A DNA stretch of 64,000 nucleotides from an uncultured Ferrovibrio sp. (GCF_937960835.1 NZ_CALGPC010000013.1:150277-214276); one strand, 5' to 3'; shown: positions 54,074 to 62,714, numbered from the stretch's first letter. Made by a program: numbers and translations. The notes: generated by a model from the sequence alone, not told the origin.

Positions 54074-54886
54074 TCACAGCCTGAAGATCCGCCTGGCATT
54101 GCCGCCGAGGAATTTCGCCTCGGCCTCGGGCGGCAGGCCAAGCTGCTTCACGCCGGCCACGCATTTGTCGAAGGGCAGATGCGGGAAATTGGTGCCAAAC
54201 AGCACCTTGTCCTGGCCATAGCCCTGCATGAACTTCACCAGCGCCGGCGGATACATCTTCGGCAGATAGGCCGAGGTGTCGATATAGACATTCTCATGCT
54301 TCCAGCACAGCGCCATCATCTCCTCGGTCCAGGGAAAGCCGATATGGCCGCCAACGATGACAAGTTCGGGGAAGTCCAGCGCCACCTGGTCGATGTAAGG
54401 GATCGGCCGTCCCGTTTCGGAGGGAAACAGCGGCCCGGTATGACCGACCTGCGTGCAGAAGGGAATGCCGAGTTCGACGCATTTGACATAAAGCGGGTAG
54501 TAGCGCCGGTCTGTCGGCGGCAATTCCCAAAGCCAGGGAACGACGCGCAGCGCCTTGAAGCCAAGCTCCCGCACGGCGCGTTCGAGTTCGCGCACTGCCT
54601 GCATCGGATGATGCAGGTCGACGGCCGCAACGCCGACGAAGCGGTCGGGATAGGCGCGGGTGAAGACGGCGACATCGTCGTTGGAGATCACCCAGCGGCC
54701 GGGCCGGTGCCAGGCGCACAGCATCAGCTTGTCCACACCCGCCTTGTCCATCAGCGCGACCAGTTCGTCGGGGCCCAGCTTGCGGTCCAGCATCGCCGCC
54801 GTGCCCGACTGTTCGAACAGACGCACGACCTCCGGCATGCTTTCGCGCGCGTTGAAAACCGGTTGCGCCCAGGCATCCACAATCAT
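54074..54886 (-). CDS. Amidohydrolase-2 family protein lacking the N-terminal HxH
   Basis: 270 residues with a TIM-barrel amidohydrolase fold: VDLHHPMQAVRELERAVRELGFKALRVVPWLWELPPTDRRYYPLYVKCVELGIPFCTQVGHTGP, then ELVIVGGHIGFPWTEEMMALCWKHENVYIDTSAYLP and VLFGTNFPHLPFDK. The first strand reads MIVDAWAQP, so the usual metal-binding H-x-H is replaced by W-x-Q; several relatives share this. It may use fewer metals or act as a decarboxylase-like enzyme. Second in the operon, one base after the hydrolase. Confidence 0.85.
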   Translation of the reverse strand: MIVDAWAQPVFNARESMPEVVRLFEQSGTAAMLDRKLGPDELVALMDKAGVDKLMLCAWHRPGRWVISNDDVAVFTRAYPDRFVGVAAVDLHHPMQAVRELERAVRELGFKALRVVPWLWELPPTDRRYYPLYVKCVELGIPFCTQVGHTGPLFPSETGRPIPYIDQVALDFPELVIVGGHIGFPWTEEMMALCWKHENVYIDTSAYLPKMYPPALVKFMQGYGQDKVLFGTNFPHLPFDKCVAGVKQLGLPPEAEAKFLGGNARRIFRL

Positions 54887-54887
54887 C

Positions 54888-55778
54888 TTACGCCGCCTTC
54901 TCGTTGCGATTGGCCGCGGCCTGCTGCAGCCAATTAGCCACCTCATCCCACCGCTCGACCGGCATGCCGCGCTTGAAGAAGCCGAAATGGCCGATGCGCT
55001 GCAGACCCCAATCACTTGGCGCCACGTGCAGACGCTCGATCTTCGCATTGGGATAGAAGCCGGCCAGAGCATCGACGCCGCGCGCCGGACCGTAGACCGG
55101 ATCATCGCTGAAGCTGATCAGCCTCATCCGCGCACGGACCCGGTCATTATAGGGCCGCAGCGGCCGGCCATTGTCGTCGATCAGGTAATGCCGCGAACGG
55201 CAAAAGCGCGCCCAGTCGCGCGCCACGCCTTCGGGCAGCGGATTGCCGCCGACGAAAAGCCCCGGCAGACGGCCGGTCGCCGCGGCCAGGCCCGGCACCA
55301 TCACATACCACCAGAACGGCAGATACAGCCGGTGCGGCATCGACCAGTTGCGCCAGTAGCCATGCTGCGAACCGATCGTCACGGCTGCGGCGATCTCGTC
55401 GGCCTCCGGGATCAGGCCAAGCACCTGGCCGCCGAAGGAATGCGCAACAATGCAGCGCTGCAATCCCGGCCGGTTGCGCCGCAGCCAGGCGGAAGCGGCC
55501 GGAACGTCCTTCACGCCCCAGTCCAGCATGCGCGGCGGCGGCGCGCCCTCGCTGCGCGGCGAGGACGCGATGCCGCGGAAATCGAATGTCAGCACGGTGA
55601 AGCCGCGCTGCGCCAGATGCTGCGAGAAGGGCGCGTAATAGCGCGCGGGCACGCCGGTGGCGCCATTGATCTGCACCGACATGCCGTTCGGCTGGCGCGG
55701 CTCGAACAGATAGGCGCTCAAGCGCTGGCCATCGGCAGCGGTAATGGTGATCGGTTGCGGTTGGATCATCTCGGTCAT
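54888..55778 (-). CDS. Alpha/beta hydrolase
   Basis: 296 residues starting MTEMIQPQPITITAADGQRLSAYLFEPRQP. The nucleophile elbow is AHSFGGQVLGL near 115 (Ser in HSFGG), with GVPARYYAPFSQHLAQRGFTVLTFDFRGIASSPRSEGAPPPRMLDWGVKDVPAASAWLRR before it, typical of the esterase/lipase-like group often paired with thioesterase genes. A C-terminal His (IGHFGFFKRG) completes the triad. A 14-bp palindrome lies 29 bases upstream of the start. Confidence 0.87.
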   Translation of the reverse strand: MTEMIQPQPITITAADGQRLSAYLFEPRQPNGMSVQINGATGVPARYYAPFSQHLAQRGFTVLTFDFRGIASSPRSEGAPPPRMLDWGVKDVPAASAWLRRNRPGLQRCIVAHSFGGQVLGLIPEADEIAAAVTIGSQHGYWRNWSMPHRLYLPFWWYVMVPGLAAATGRLPGLFVGGNPLPEGVARDWARFCRSRHYLIDDNGRPLRPYNDRVRARMRLISFSDDPVYGPARGVDALAGFYPNAKIERLHVAPSDWGLQRIGHFGFFKRGMPVERWDEVANWLQQAAANRNEKAA

Positions 55779-55806
55779 GGTCTTCGACTCCCAGGACCGG
55801 AAATTA

Positions 55807-55820
55807 CGTTTACGTAAACG
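55807..55820. promoter_or_regulatory. 14-bp palindromic operator candidate
   Basis: CGTTTACGTAAACG is a perfect palindrome 29 bases before the alpha/beta hydrolase start and 37 bases after the LysR gene stop. Sites of this TTTACGTAAA form are bound by TetR-type regulators of acyl-CoA metabolism in proteobacteria. It is unlike the T-N11-A sites of LysR proteins. No TetR gene is nearby. Confidence 0.6.
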
Positions 55821-55856
55821 GCAGGACAAACGCAAAGCGTCCGGCTTCAGATGAAT

Positions 55857-56801
55857 CTATTTCACCCGAATCCGCTTGCGTCCGACAGCGCCCGGCGGCG
55901 CCAGGCGCTGCATGTCCGCATTGGCCTTGCGCATCAGATCGAGCAGCCATTGCCGCAACGCCTTCAGTCGCGGCTTGTCGGCTTCGGCGCGGCGGCAGAC
56001 GAACCAGTAGCCATGCTCGGCCGGAATCAGCGGCGCGAACGGCATGGCGAGCCGGCCTTCGTCGAGCTTGGAGGCAATCAGCGGCGCCACGCCGAGCGTC
56101 ACGCCAAGGCCGCGCTCGGCGGCATCGGTGGCCTGCGTGATGTTGTCGACCCAGATCTCGCGCTTCGGCTTCACGCCCGTCGCCCTCGCCGCCGCCAGCC
56201 AGCGCGGCCAGAGATCGGGAAAAGAGGTCAGATGGATCAGCGTCTGGCTGCGCAGATCGCGCGGCGACCGCAGGCCTGACAGCAGCTTGGGCGCGCAGAC
56301 CGGCGCCACGGCAAGATCGGTCAGCTTCACTGCCGCCAGGCCCGGCCAGCGGCCATGGCCGTAGCGCACGGCGGCATCGACTGCATCGCGGGCGAAATCG
56401 GCATTGCGCTGCGTCGATTCCACAAAGAGGCGCAGGCCAGGCTGGCTGTCGAGGAAGCTTTCCAGATGCGGGATGATCCAGGCATTGGCGAAGTGCGGCA
56501 CGGCGGACAGCCGCAGCTCGTCGGCTTGCGTCGGCAGCGCCAGCCGCGTCGAGGCCTGCACCAGCTGATCGAGGGCTTTGCGCACACTGCCGAAATAATC
56601 CTGACCCGCTTCGGTCAGACGGATCTCGCGATTAAGCCGCCGGAACAGTGGCAGGCCGAGATGCTTCTCCAGCAGCTTGACGCGATGGGAGATGGCCGAT
56701 GGCGTCAGATACAGTTCCGCGGCGGCCGCCTTGAAGCTCATATGGCGGGCGGCCGCATCGAAAGCCTCTAGGGCAAGCAAGGACGGCAGGCGTTTGGCCA
56801 T
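55857..56801 (-). CDS. LysR-family regulator (GcvA-like)
   Basis: 314 residues. The winged helix-turn-helix covers residues 5-65 (LLALEAFDAAARHMSFKAAAAELYLTPSAISHRVKLLEKHLGLPLFRRLNREIRLTEAGQDYF). The periplasmic-binding-like effector domain follows, with ELRLSAVPHFANAWIIPHLESFLDSQPGLRLFVEST near 92, as in GcvA-type members. The effector is unknown. It may regulate the hydrolase operon that follows on the same strand, but that operon's palindrome is not LysR-like. Confidence 0.93.
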   Translation of the reverse strand: MAKRLPSLLALEAFDAAARHMSFKAAAAELYLTPSAISHRVKLLEKHLGLPLFRRLNREIRLTEAGQDYFGSVRKALDQLVQASTRLALPTQADELRLSAVPHFANAWIIPHLESFLDSQPGLRLFVESTQRNADFARDAVDAAVRYGHGRWPGLAAVKLTDLAVAPVCAPKLLSGLRSPRDLRSQTLIHLTSFPDLWPRWLAAARATGVKPKREIWVDNITQATDAAERGLGVTLGVAPLIASKLDEGRLAMPFAPLIPAEHGYWFVCRRAEADKPRLKALRQWLLDLMRKANADMQRLAPPGAVGRKRIRVK

Positions 56802-56911
56802 GCGCTCAGATTAGACCCGTTCAGGCGAAAAAGAAGCCGTGACGCGGCGGCAGATGCCGCGACGTCAGCCTAGACCTTGGTCGAGGGCGGTTTCTCTAAC
56901 CTGTGAAGATG

Positions 56912-57799
56912 TCACAGACCGTTTGGATCGATCCCGCTCCGCCAGCAGGCGGCGGTCAGCGTATTCTGCAGCAGGCAGGCCGTGGTCATCAGGCCGACGC
57001 CGCCCGGCACCGGCGTGATCGCGCGCACCACCTCGGCGGCGGAGGGAAAATGCACGTCGCCCACCAGCTTGGTGCCGGCGCCGTCTTCCTTCGGCACGCG
57101 GTTGATGCCGACATCGATGACGACCGCGTTGTGCGACAGCCATTCGCCGCGCACCATTTCGGGCCGGCCGACGGCTGCGATGACGATCTCTGCGCGCTTG
57201 CACAGTTCGGGCAGGTCGCGGGTCTTGGAATGCGCCACGGTGACGGTGGCCGAGGCGCCGATCAGCAGCGCCGCCATCGGACGGCCGACCAGGATCGAGC
57301 GCCCGATCACCAGCGCATTGGCGCCGGCGACGTTCACGCCGGCCTTTTCCAGCATGATCATGCAGCCCTTCGGCGTGCAGGGCGTCAGCGCCTCGATGCC
57401 CTGGGCCAGCTTGCCCGCATTCACCGGATGCAGGCCGTCGACATCCTTGGCCGGATCGATCGCCTCGATGACCGCCTGCGTGTCGATCTGCTTGGGCAGC
57501 GGCATCTGCACCAGGATGCCGTCGACTTCCGGATCGGCATTGAGCTGGCGCACCACATGCAGCAGCTCGGCCTGGCTGGTGGTCGCCGGCAGGCGGATCT
57601 CGTCCGAGATCATGCCGGCTTCGCGCGTCAGCACGCCCTTGTTGCGCACATAGACCTGGCTGGCCGGATCGTCGCCGACCAGCACGACGGTCAGGCCCGG
57701 CAGGCGGCCGGTCTTGGCCTGGAACGCCTTCACCTTCGCCGCCACCTCGGCGCGGATTTCCAATGCGATGGGTTTGCCTTCGATGAGCGTTGCAGCCAT
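56912..57799 (-). CDS. folD: Methylene-THF dehydrogenase / methenyl-THF cyclohydrolase
   Basis: Bifunctional one-carbon enzyme, 295 residues. PGLTVVLVGDDPASQVYVRNKGVLTREAGM near 34 (with the catalytic YxxxK, in YVRNK), DGILVQMPLPKQID near 93, DVDGLHPVNAGKL near 119, CTPKGCMIMLEKAGVNVAGANALVIGRSILVGRPMAALL (NADP loop) and ITPVPGGVGLMTTACLLQNTLTAA. Last of a yggT, DUF167, folD run on the minus strand. Confidence 0.97.
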   Translation of the reverse strand: MAATLIEGKPIALEIRAEVAAKVKAFQAKTGRLPGLTVVLVGDDPASQVYVRNKGVLTREAGMISDEIRLPATTSQAELLHVVRQLNADPEVDGILVQMPLPKQIDTQAVIEAIDPAKDVDGLHPVNAGKLAQGIEALTPCTPKGCMIMLEKAGVNVAGANALVIGRSILVGRPMAALLIGASATVTVAHSKTRDLPELCKRAEIVIAAVGRPEMVRGEWLSHNAVVIDVGINRVPKEDGAGTKLVGDVHFPSAAEVVRAITPVPGGVGLMTTACLLQNTLTAACWRSGIDPNGL

Positions 57800-57804
57800 T
57801 GCCT

Positions 57805-58140
57805 TCAGCCTTTCATGTCGAGCGTTGCGAGCCAGGGCCTGAGCGCCGCTTCCAGCGCGGCCGGATCGCCGTGGATGAGAATCTGCTTATGCCGGTCGGT
57901 CTCGCCGGCGACGATTTCGAAACGGCCGCCCGGCAGTTTCAGCGCCTTGGACAGAAGCTTGATCAGCGCCGCGTTGGCCTTGCCCTTTTCCGGCACGGCG
58001 GTGACCTTGGCCGCCAGTTCGGCGCCGCCGTCTGCGGTCGGCTTCAGCCCCTCGACGGCATCGCGGCCGGATTTGGGCGTCAGGCGGACGAACAGCCTGA
58101 GGCCGTCTTCCTGCAGGCTATAGGGACGCGGATCGGCCAC
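57805..58140 (-). CDS. DUF167 / YggU family protein
   Basis: 111 residues. The family core is LFVRLTPKSGRDAVEGLKPTADGGAELAAKVTAVPEKGKANAALIKLLSKALKLPGGRFEIVAGETDRHKQILI. Structure known, function not. Five bases before folD and five after yggT, so a single operon. Confidence 0.92.
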   Translation of the reverse strand: MADPRPYSLQEDGLRLFVRLTPKSGRDAVEGLKPTADGGAELAAKVTAVPEKGKANAALIKLLSKALKLPGGRFEIVAGETDRHKQILIHGDPAALEAALRPWLATLDMKG

Positions 58141-58145
58141 GACCT

Positions 58146-58424
58146 TCAGATGGCGTATTCCCAGATCAGGTTGCGCACGAAGATCAGCAGCAGGATCAGC
58201 ACCACCGGGGAAATATCGAGGCCGCCCAGATTGGGCAGGATGCGGCGGATCGGCCTCAGAGCCGGCTCGGTGATGCGGTAGAGAAAGTCGCCGACCGCAT
58301 AGACGATGCGGTTGGAGGTGTTGACCACGTTGAAGGCGACCAGCCAGCTCAGGATCGCCGAGGCGATCAGCAGCCAGATATAGATGTCGATGACCGTGGT
58401 GATCAGGATTATCAGGGAATTCAT
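58146..58424 (-). CDS. YggT family membrane protein
   Basis: 92 residues with two membrane helices (IILITTVIDIYIWLLIASAILSWLVAF and LDISPVVLILLLIFVRNLIWEY), and between them the conserved VYAVGDFLYRITEPALRPIRRILPNLGG. The ATG at 58424 is followed by this core; the upstream open frame is not coding in character. The family is linked to envelope or osmotic roles. The 58425-58804 region up to the tRNA holds no other gene. Confidence 0.9.
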   Translation of the reverse strand: MNSLIILITTVIDIYIWLLIASAILSWLVAFNVVNTSNRIVYAVGDFLYRITEPALRPIRRILPNLGGLDISPVVLILLLIFVRNLIWEYAI

Positions 58425-58804
58425 CCGCCCTCCGGAGGCACGCTGCAGGCCGCGCCCGGCCGCGAGGCGGCTGGGAAGCAGGATCGGGCGGCGTCCTGGG
58501 CTCAGAGTGATAAAGGCAGGCGCTGCGAAAGGCAACCCAAGCCCGCCCTTGCGATAGCGAAGATCAGGCCAAAACCGGCGGCGAAGTGCGGAAAGTCACA
58601 AGTCGTACCCGCCGCCGACATCGCTCCGCCACAGGTCGCGCCACAGGTGCTTCACAGGATCGCGAGGCCGGGGCTGCCGGGCAGAAAACGGACCCCGAAA
58701 GGCCCCAAGGCAGTGGACAAAGCCGGGCCGCTTTGCTACTTGCTTCCCCGCCCGGCCGGGACCGTTGCGACGTCCCTTTGCATTGTCGGCCGGCGCACCG
58801 GCTT

Positions 58805-58880
58805 GGGGCCGTAGCTCAGATGGGAGAGCGCCTCGTTCGCAATGAGGAGGTCAGGGGTTCGATTCCCCTCGGCTCCACCA
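58805..58880 (+). tRNA. tRNA-Ala (CGC)
   Basis: 76 nt with encoded CCA. Acceptor GGGGCCG pairs with CGGCTCC (one G-U), the D arm has GCTC...GAGC, the anticodon stem CCTCG/TGAGG closes loop TTCGCAA with anticodon CGC (reads GCG, Ala), and the T arm has AGGGG-TTCGATT-CCCCT. It stands at the left edge of the accessory region, and its 3' end could have served as an attachment site, although no repeat of it was seen further right. Confidence 0.97.
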
Positions 58881-59258
58881 AATTCTTGGACACGCCTCAG
58901 GGCCCAACAACTTGCTGGTCTGATTGGGTAAAATTGTCTCGCTGCTCTAGTGGAACCCGAAGAGCGAAACATTCTCTCTCCGAACCAGCGATTTACTACG
59001 ATGCGCTTAAGCGTCCGCATCCATGTGCTCTTCGATGAGCACCAGCATATGCCCGCCCTTGAACAGCAGCCGCCCCTAACAAGGGCTCACAGGCGAGCAG
59101 ATCTAGCACTGATCGCCGCCTGAAACTTCGCAGCCGCGTTCGGCAATCTGCTTCCTTTCCAAGGCCCTTAATCCCGCCGCCTATTGGCCAATTGCGGGCC
59201 ACAACCGCTCCATGTATCAAATGCGAAACATCCCGAGGCAGCGGGACAGGGAGGGGAC
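58881..59258. other. Island-edge spacer with a possible gene remnant
   Basis: 378 bases with no complete gene. On the minus strand, 59009-59074 encodes a short gene-like tail (GRLLFKGGHMLVLIEEHMDADA then stop) cut off by a TAG two codons upstream, possibly the end of a decayed gene. The ribosome site GGGAGGGG of the next gene is at its right end. Confidence 0.35.
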
Positions 59259-60794
59259 ATGACGTCAGGGTCGACTGGTGAGCTATCGACGCAGCTCGCG
59301 CTTCTCAAAGAACAGAACAGTAAAGCCTTTGAGGCAGTGAGTGCCATTGAAGCGGCCGGCGGCGCCCGCGTCGATACCGAGGCTCCCATTGCTCCGGACA
59401 GCCCGTCCATTGCCGAAACTCACGCAAAAATTCATGCACTCATTGGCTTGGTTGAAGGCGTCGTCGGGGCATCCCCTGACAAAGTGTCTCTAGTCCCCGC
59501 GACCCACATCAGCGGACTTCCGAAGGAGCTACAGCGGATAAGCGAAGCCTTCACCAGCCTGCTGGCGCACCTAGACACAGTTACCAAACAGCATGGCGGC
59601 TTTGGCAAAATCGACGCCAGTGGCTTCGTCATTCAGTCGCAGAACAATCAGGTGCCGACCAATCTAGCTGATGTGTACCGGAACATCGGGACGCATACAG
59701 ATGCAGCGCTCGATCGGGCGCATCGTATACTCGCCATTGTCAGCCCTGACAGCTACGACGCCTTTGCTGGTGCGGTAGCCGATCTGGCCACCACACTCGC
59801 GAGGCTTTCGGATGCGCAGCAGGCGGCAGACGAGAACGTTAAACAAATTCAGGCTGCCGCGAAGGCGGCGGCTGATGACGCAAAGAAGGCTGCGGGTAGT
59901 GCGGGCGGTGCCGCAGCAAGCAAGCAGGCCGCCGATGAGGCGCTTACCCAAATCAAGCAGCATGCCGAACATACGGCGAAGTTGCTCAAGGACATTGAAG
60001 GTGCCTGCTCGCAGGCGCAGAACCTGAAGACGCAGGTTGACGCCTACCAGCAGAACTTCACAGCCTTCGAGGCAAAGCTGGCTGAACGGAGCAAGCAATT
60101 CGAGGCTGGAAAGAAGGCGCTGGACGACCTCATTGCGTCCCGAACGGCCGCGCTGGATAAACTGGTGAAATCCCTGACCGAAAAGGACATCACAGCCAAT
60201 ACCATTATTACAAATGCCAAAAACGCACTTGAATGGGGTACAGCTGAGGGACTGTCATCTAGCTTCGCCACCTCCGCGATGGAACTGGATAAGCCGCTTC
60301 GCTCCACAATGCGGTGGTTCGTCGCCTCAATTGTGCTGCTGGCGTGTTGGGTGTTCATTGTATTCATACTAGCCCCGTACCTCGATCCAGCTTTTTCAAT
60401 GCTGAACGTCCCTACCGGCTCGGACGGACTGTCCGTCGGCGCCTACCTACTCGGCGCGGTTGCAGTCCGAATGGCCGTCATCGCCCCGGCCTTCATACTG
60501 GTCCTGTTCTTCAGCAGGAGATACCAAGTTCTATTCGCAGCGCGAGAACTTTACACCTTCAAAAAGACGGTGGCGGCATCACTTCCCGGCTTTAAACATA
60601 CTGCCGCCGCACAAGATGCAGATGCACATGTAAAGGCGATGACCGCTGCAGCCTTCGAACGGTTGCTATTTAATCCCCGTGAGCAGGCCACTTCCGACTT
60701 GGGAGGCTCTCCGCGTGGCGGCCTCCTATCGCGGTGGTTGGCCGGGCTGATCAAGCAGGCATTTGAGGACAGTAAGAGGGCCGACACCAAGTAA
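59259..60794 (+). CDS. Unrecognised coiled-coil protein with two C-terminal membrane helices
   Basis: 511 residues from MTSGSTGELSTQLALLK (GGGAGGGGAC before the ATG at 59259). Helical N-terminal part to about 170, then a long Ala/Lys/Gln-rich coiled coil about 175-305 (AADENVKQIQAAAKAAADDAKKAAG, SKQAADEALTQIKQHAEHTAKLLKDIEGACSQAQNLKTQVDAYQQ). Membrane helices follow at 352-374 and 393-418, with a cytoplasmic tail ending in a FERLLFNP-like segment. No signal peptide. No enzyme motif seen. It lies alone between a tRNA and a regulator at the border of accessory DNA, which suggests a mobile or defence-linked gene, but this is inference. Confidence 0.8.
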   Translation: MTSGSTGELSTQLALLKEQNSKAFEAVSAIEAAGGARVDTEAPIAPDSPSIAETHAKIHALIGLVEGVVGASPDKVSLVPATHISGLPKELQRISEAFTSLLAHLDTVTKQHGGFGKIDASGFVIQSQNNQVPTNLADVYRNIGTHTDAALDRAHRILAIVSPDSYDAFAGAVADLATTLARLSDAQQAADENVKQIQAAAKAAADDAKKAAGSAGGAAASKQAADEALTQIKQHAEHTAKLLKDIEGACSQAQNLKTQVDAYQQNFTAFEAKLAERSKQFEAGKKALDDLIASRTAALDKLVKSLTEKDITANTIITNAKNALEWGTAEGLSSSFATSAMELDKPLRSTMRWFVASIVLLACWVFIVFILAPYLDPAFSMLNVPTGSDGLSVGAYLLGAVAVRMAVIAPAFILVLFFSRRYQVLFAARELYTFKKTVAASLPGFKHTAAAQDADAHVKAMTAAAFERLLFNPREQATSDLGGSPRGGLLSRWLAGLIKQAFEDSKRADTK

Positions 60795-60853
60795 TGCACG
60801 TTTCTTCATAGCGACCAAGAAAACAATCGGAACGATCCCAAAAGTCCGGTAAA

Positions 60854-61381
60854 TTGGAAAAATTTTCAGATACGCGGCCCAAGCGGCCCGAAAGGCCGCC
60901 CCCCGCATCCCCGCGCGCGCCCTTGCCCGGGCCGCTGGACGAGCAGCTTTGCTATTCGATCTATTCCGTCGGCATGGCGATCCAGCGCGTCTACAAGCCA
61001 TTGCTCGACAGGCTAGGGCTTACCTATCCGCAATATCTTGTGCTCAACGTGCTGTGGCGGCAGGACAGACAAAGCGTCGGCGCCATCGCCGAGCAGCTCG
61101 CTCTGGAATCCAGCACGCTCACGCCCGTGCTGAAACGACTGGAAGCGGCAGGCCTCGTGCGGCGCCAGCGCAATCCCGCCAACGAGCGCCAAGTCGTCGT
61201 GGCGCTGACGCCGAGAGGTTTGGCGATGCGCAACGAGGCCGACTGTCTGGGACAGGCCTTGCTGGAAGCTTCAGGCGAGTCACCGCAGAAACTCGGCACG
61301 CTGAACCATGCCGTGCGCGATCTGCGCGACGCGATCTATGCGCATATCGGCGGGCGGAGCGTGGCGGCGGGGAGGAGATAG
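60854..61381 (+). CDS. MarR-family regulator, OhrR type
   Basis: 175 residues. A Pro-rich N-terminal 25 residues precede LDEQLCYSIYSVGMAIQRVYKPLLDRLGLTYPQYLVLNVLW, which holds the reactive Cys position of OhrR (LCxxxYS) and the conserved Tyr. The winged helix has QSVGAIAEQLALESSTLTPVLKRLEAAGLVRRQRNPANERQVVVALTPRG. It probably senses organic peroxides by Cys oxidation. The usual partner ohr is not beside it. Start is a TTG; no better start before residue 41. Confidence 0.88.
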   Translation: MEKFSDTRPKRPERPPPASPRAPLPGPLDEQLCYSIYSVGMAIQRVYKPLLDRLGLTYPQYLVLNVLWRQDRQSVGAIAEQLALESSTLTPVLKRLEAAGLVRRQRNPANERQVVVALTPRGLAMRNEADCLGQALLEASGESPQKLGTLNHAVRDLRDAIYAHIGGRSVAAGRR

Positions 61382-61432
61382 GAGAGAGGTAAAGAGCACA
61401 GCCTCCAATCATGCCCGCTCTAGGCTCAATAC

Positions 61433-61846
61433 TTACTCCGATAAAAACCCGGCCAGCCTCTCCTTAACCAGGCTTTCGTCCTTCAATTCACATTCCCAAA
61501 CCACTTCGACTAACCAGCCCGACTTCTGTAAGTCAGCCTGATTCCGCTGATCCCTTAATTTGTTTTTTTCTATTTTGGGCAACCAATATGGCTGATTAGA
61601 TTTTGGTTTTCTTATGCCCTCTTTACACTCGTGACCGTGCCAGAAGCACCCGTTCACGAAAATAGCCTTCTTCTTTCCGATCCAAGCAAGATCGGGTTTC
61701 CCAGGCAACTCTTTGCGGTGCAGGCGGTAACCAGTAAAGCCAAGATCACGGACCAATTTGCGGACGGTTAACTCCGGAACGGTATGCCCGCTACGGATAC
61801 GCCGCATATTTTCGCTGCGCGCAGTAATGCTGATTCTATCAGCCAC
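61433..61846 (-). CDS. vsr: Very-short-patch repair endonuclease
   Basis: 137 residues, normal for Vsr. N-terminal RSENMRRIRSGHTVPELTVRKLVRDLGFTGYRLHRKELPGKPDLAWIGKKKAIFVNGCFWHGHEC contains the catalytic Asp (in PGKPDL) and the Phe/Trp wedge and zinc-ligand region (FVNGCFWHGHEC). It nicks next to T:G mismatches made by deamination of 5-methylcytosine, protecting against mutation by the neighbouring C5 methyltransferase. 10 bases after the restriction gene, same strand, AT-richer than the core genome. Confidence 0.95.
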   Translation of the reverse strand: MADRISITARSENMRRIRSGHTVPELTVRKLVRDLGFTGYRLHRKELPGKPDLAWIGKKKAIFVNGCFWHGHECKEGIRKPKSNQPYWLPKIEKNKLRDQRNQADLQKSGWLVEVVWECELKDESLVKERLAGFLSE

Positions 61847-61856
61847 TGGTCAATCT

Positions 61857-62714
61857 CTACACCGCCAAATCTAAGGGCAAATCCGATATATCCTTTAGGC
61901 GCTTCCCTTGAATCATGATGCGCAGCATATCCGATGCATCTTCTGCACCAGCACTTTCCACCGCAATCATCAGTTCATGGAGAGCAAAATGATAAACACA
62001 ATCAATATCACCAGTTCCCAGCGCAATCGAAGCAAGCCTGGAAGGTAAAGGCTCCGCAGTCACAACAACGACATGCGGGAGATGCCCTTTCCGGTTCCTA
62101 ATCAAATTCAAGGCTTCGGAGCGGCTATTTTGCGCTCTGTCCGACCGGATGGTCCACTTAGATGATATACTCGCCAGCAAAAGATTTTTTCCGCCGTTCC
62201 TTTGGCGGATTGCCGCCCGGGTGCTCACAGTGGCGTCAACAATTTCTCTTTCATTATTGATTTCGTGATCAGTGAGAAGCTCCCTTACGACAAGTATATC
62301 TGGAGCAATGGTGTAATCATTCCCAAGTGCGGCGGAAAGCTCCGGATTCTTTTTTGCAGCCTCACTTAAAGCGACTAAGTGAGCATATTGCTCGTACTCC
62401 GCAATGGCGAGGCGGCTTCGGCTGCCCACTTTTCTTACTTCCCACTTCCCAGGCCTGATATGCCCAAGGTTAGGAAAGGTCTTCTTCAGAAATTCAGCGG
62501 TTATGTCTTCAAACAAGCTGCCAGCTCTTTGCGCGTTCAACCGCTCGCCTGTTTCAGTTTCAAGTAAATTGGCAATGCCCCGGGCAATTTTAATTGAAAG
62601 CTTACTATCTTTATCCGCATTACTGGGAACGCCACGCTCATCAACGGTTAAAACCTCCCGTAAAAGGCGGGCGTGGTAAGCTTTCCGCTCTGCAGCAATA
62701 AGCGCACCGCTCAT
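61857..62714 (-). CDS. NgoMIV-family type II restriction endonuclease
   Basis: 285 residues, close in length and text to NgoMIV. The N-terminal ERKAYHARLLREVLTVDERGVPSNAD, HIRPGKWEVRKVGSRSRLAIAEYEQYAHL and the C-terminal GKRLKDISDLPLDLAV match what I know of that enzyme. The active-site set Glu70, Asp139 (APDILVV), Lys186 (SISSKWTIRSDR) and Glu200 is present, with Arg190/Asp192 and Arg226 at the positions NgoMIV uses for base contacts. Predicted target GCCGGC. It abuts the methyltransferase gene (stop TAA then ATG). Confidence 0.88.
   Translation of the reverse strand: MSGALIAAERKAYHARLLREVLTVDERGVPSNADKDSKLSIKIARGIANLLETETGERLNAQRAGSLFEDITAEFLKKTFPNLGHIRPGKWEVRKVGSRSRLAIAEYEQYAHLVALSEAAKKNPELSAALGNDYTIAPDILVVRELLTDHEINNEREIVDATVSTRAAIRQRNGGKNLLLASISSKWTIRSDRAQNSRSEALNLIRNRKGHLPHVVVVTAEPLPSRLASIALGTGDIDCVYHFALHELMIAVESAGAEDASDMLRIMIQGKRLKDISDLPLDLAV

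Noticed and set aside
56829..56880. Possible folD terminator
   Set aside because: The inverted repeats are short and the T-run is displaced by about a dozen bases, so the case is too weak.
58586..59038. A 150-codon frame reading through the tRNA-Ala gene
   Set aside because: It contains the tRNA and shows no coding character.
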